Source: JBDNIO01 sp041688215 (lineage in GTDB: Bacteria > Pseudomonadota > Gammaproteobacteria > Nevskiales > Salinisphaeraceae). Taken from it: a DNA stretch of 28,117 nt. Below, in pieces: positions 27,752-28,117 of this stretch. A program made the translations under genes and the position numbers. The stretch lies in the NCBI GenBank assembly GCA_041688215.1, contig JBDNIO010000237.1, positions 1-28,117 of the forward strand. The letters are read 5' to 3'. Position 1 is the first letter of the stretch. Each line of letters opens with the position of its first letter. Under the pieces are notes generated by a model. That model was not told where the DNA came from. It searched no databases and saw only the letters and a list, made by a program, of their open reading frames with translations.

Positions 27752-28117
27752 ATGCGTTTACGTTTTTCCTGGGCGCTTTCCGCCGTCTTGGCACTAGCCC
27801 TGATACCCGCCGCGTACGCCTGTACCCGTGCCGACGGCCAAGTCATCGGCTGGGTCGAAAAAGGCAAGATCATGCCCTGGGGGGTAGTGACCAAGTTGAA
27901 GATGGACACCGGTGCTTTGACCTCCTCCATGCAAGCCGAAGACATCGAAAAATTCAAAAAAGATGGCGCAAAATGGGTGCGCTTCAAAGTAGAAATCGAA
28001 GACGAATCCACCGGCAAAAAAGTAGAGAAGGCATTCGAGCGCAAGGTACTGCGCCGGGTCAAGCTCAGTGGCGCCGGCGGCGTCGACCACCGCGTATCCG
28101 TACTGATGAAGCTCTGC
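27752..28117 (+). CDS. Exported retropepsin-like aspartic protease / 'ATP-dependent zinc protease' (RimK-associated, DUF785) family, 3' end outside window
   Basis: The frame is open to the last base. The ATG at 27752 is chosen because AAGGA lies nine bases upstream and a signal peptide follows directly (MRLRFSWALSAVLALALIPAAYA, cleavage after AYA); ATGs at 27731 and 27743 in the same frame would add four to seven residues. The mature part has GWVEKGKIMPWGVVTKLKMD then DTGALTSSM, the D-T-G catalytic motif of the Zn_protease/PF05618 retropepsin-like family, followed by FKVEIED, GKKVEKAFERKVLRR and DHRVSVLMKLC. The family name is historical; recent members are described as periplasmic aspartyl proteases. 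It follows purD on the same strand. Missing C-terminus prevents a fuller call. Confidence 0.8.
   Translation, partial: MRLRFSWALSAVLALALIPAAYACTRADGQVIGWVEKGKIMPWGVVTKLKMDTGALTSSMQAEDIEKFKKDGAKWVRFKVEIEDESTGKKVEKAFERKVLRRVKLSGAGGVDHRVSVLMKLC

Noticed and set aside
1..28117. tRNA, rRNA, CRISPR arrays, complete insertion sequences
   Set aside because: None was recognised by eye: no regularly spaced repeats, no transposase or integrase motifs, no tRNA-like TTCGANTC context at a plausible position.

Overview
The window looks like a chromosomal segment from a Gram-negative proteobacterium, most likely a gammaproteobacterium. The reasons are the purD, Nudix/ADP-ribose pyrophosphatase, LpxH-like phosphatase and thiC-remnant neighbourhood, an LptF/LptG pair, and gammaproteobacterial-style intergenic palindromes. 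Genus cannot be told from the sequence. The left end is richer in A/T (hand count: 24 G/C of 60 at 61-120) than the centre (39 of 60 at 12001-12060), which suggests an acquired surface-glycan block on the left.

Layout. (1) 1-2817: a class I methyltransferase-like gene cut by the window edge and two family-2 glycosyltransferases, separated by an intergenic palindrome. (2) 2951-8484, all minus strand: a 2OG-Fe(II) oxygenase, a PAPS-type sulfotransferase, a stand-alone ELM1 (Mito_fiss_Elm1) protein, and an 811-residue fusion of GT8-like, methyltransferase-like and ELM1 domains. (3) 8595-15422, minus strand: a tightly packed lipid operon encoding fatty acyl-AMP ligase, CerR-like reductase, dedicated ACP, serine palmitoyltransferase, a second SDR, an AspH/LpxO-type hydroxylase and an LpxL-type acyltransferase. 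(4) 15798-19877, plus strand, divergent from (3): a bacterial ceramide-synthase-like GNAT protein, an NTP-transferase and LptF-like plus LptG-like permeases, all overlapping or nearly so. (5) 20111-24500: a diacylglycerol/sphingosine-kinase-like lipid kinase, a nucleotidyltransferase-fold protein, a small 4-TM protein (opposite strand), a deleted thiC remnant, a DUF374 acyltransferase and a phosphopantetheinyl transferase. (6) 24652-28117: Nudix hydrolase, LpxH-like phosphatase, purD and the start of an exported retropepsin-like protein.

Regions 3-5 read as one pathway. The ligase charges a fatty acid onto the dedicated ACP, itself activated by the PPTase. Serine palmitoyltransferase condenses acyl-ACP with serine. 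One of two SDRs reduces the 3-keto group and the GNAT protein N-acylates to (dihydro)ceramide. Hydroxylase and acyltransferases may decorate it. The lipid kinase, nucleotidyltransferase and NTP-transferase would build an anionic headgroup, and the LptF/LptG-like pair would export it. This matches, as I remember the literature, the Caulobacter-type ceramide / anionic sphingolipid cluster (spt, acp, cerR, bcerS, cpg genes). Here it appears in a different host with additional tailoring genes. The adjoining ELM1/sulfotransferase/oxygenase block may add a glycan or sulfate to this or another envelope molecule, but that link is inference.

Other notable structure: the thiC remnant has start and end retained and the middle lost. 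A 195-bp element with inverted ends lies between PPTase and Nudix and supplies the last codons of both. Two inverted copies of one palindromic repeat flank central ceramide genes. Several annotated starts need moving (ELM1, AspH-type hydroxylase, ACP, NTP-transferase, LptG).
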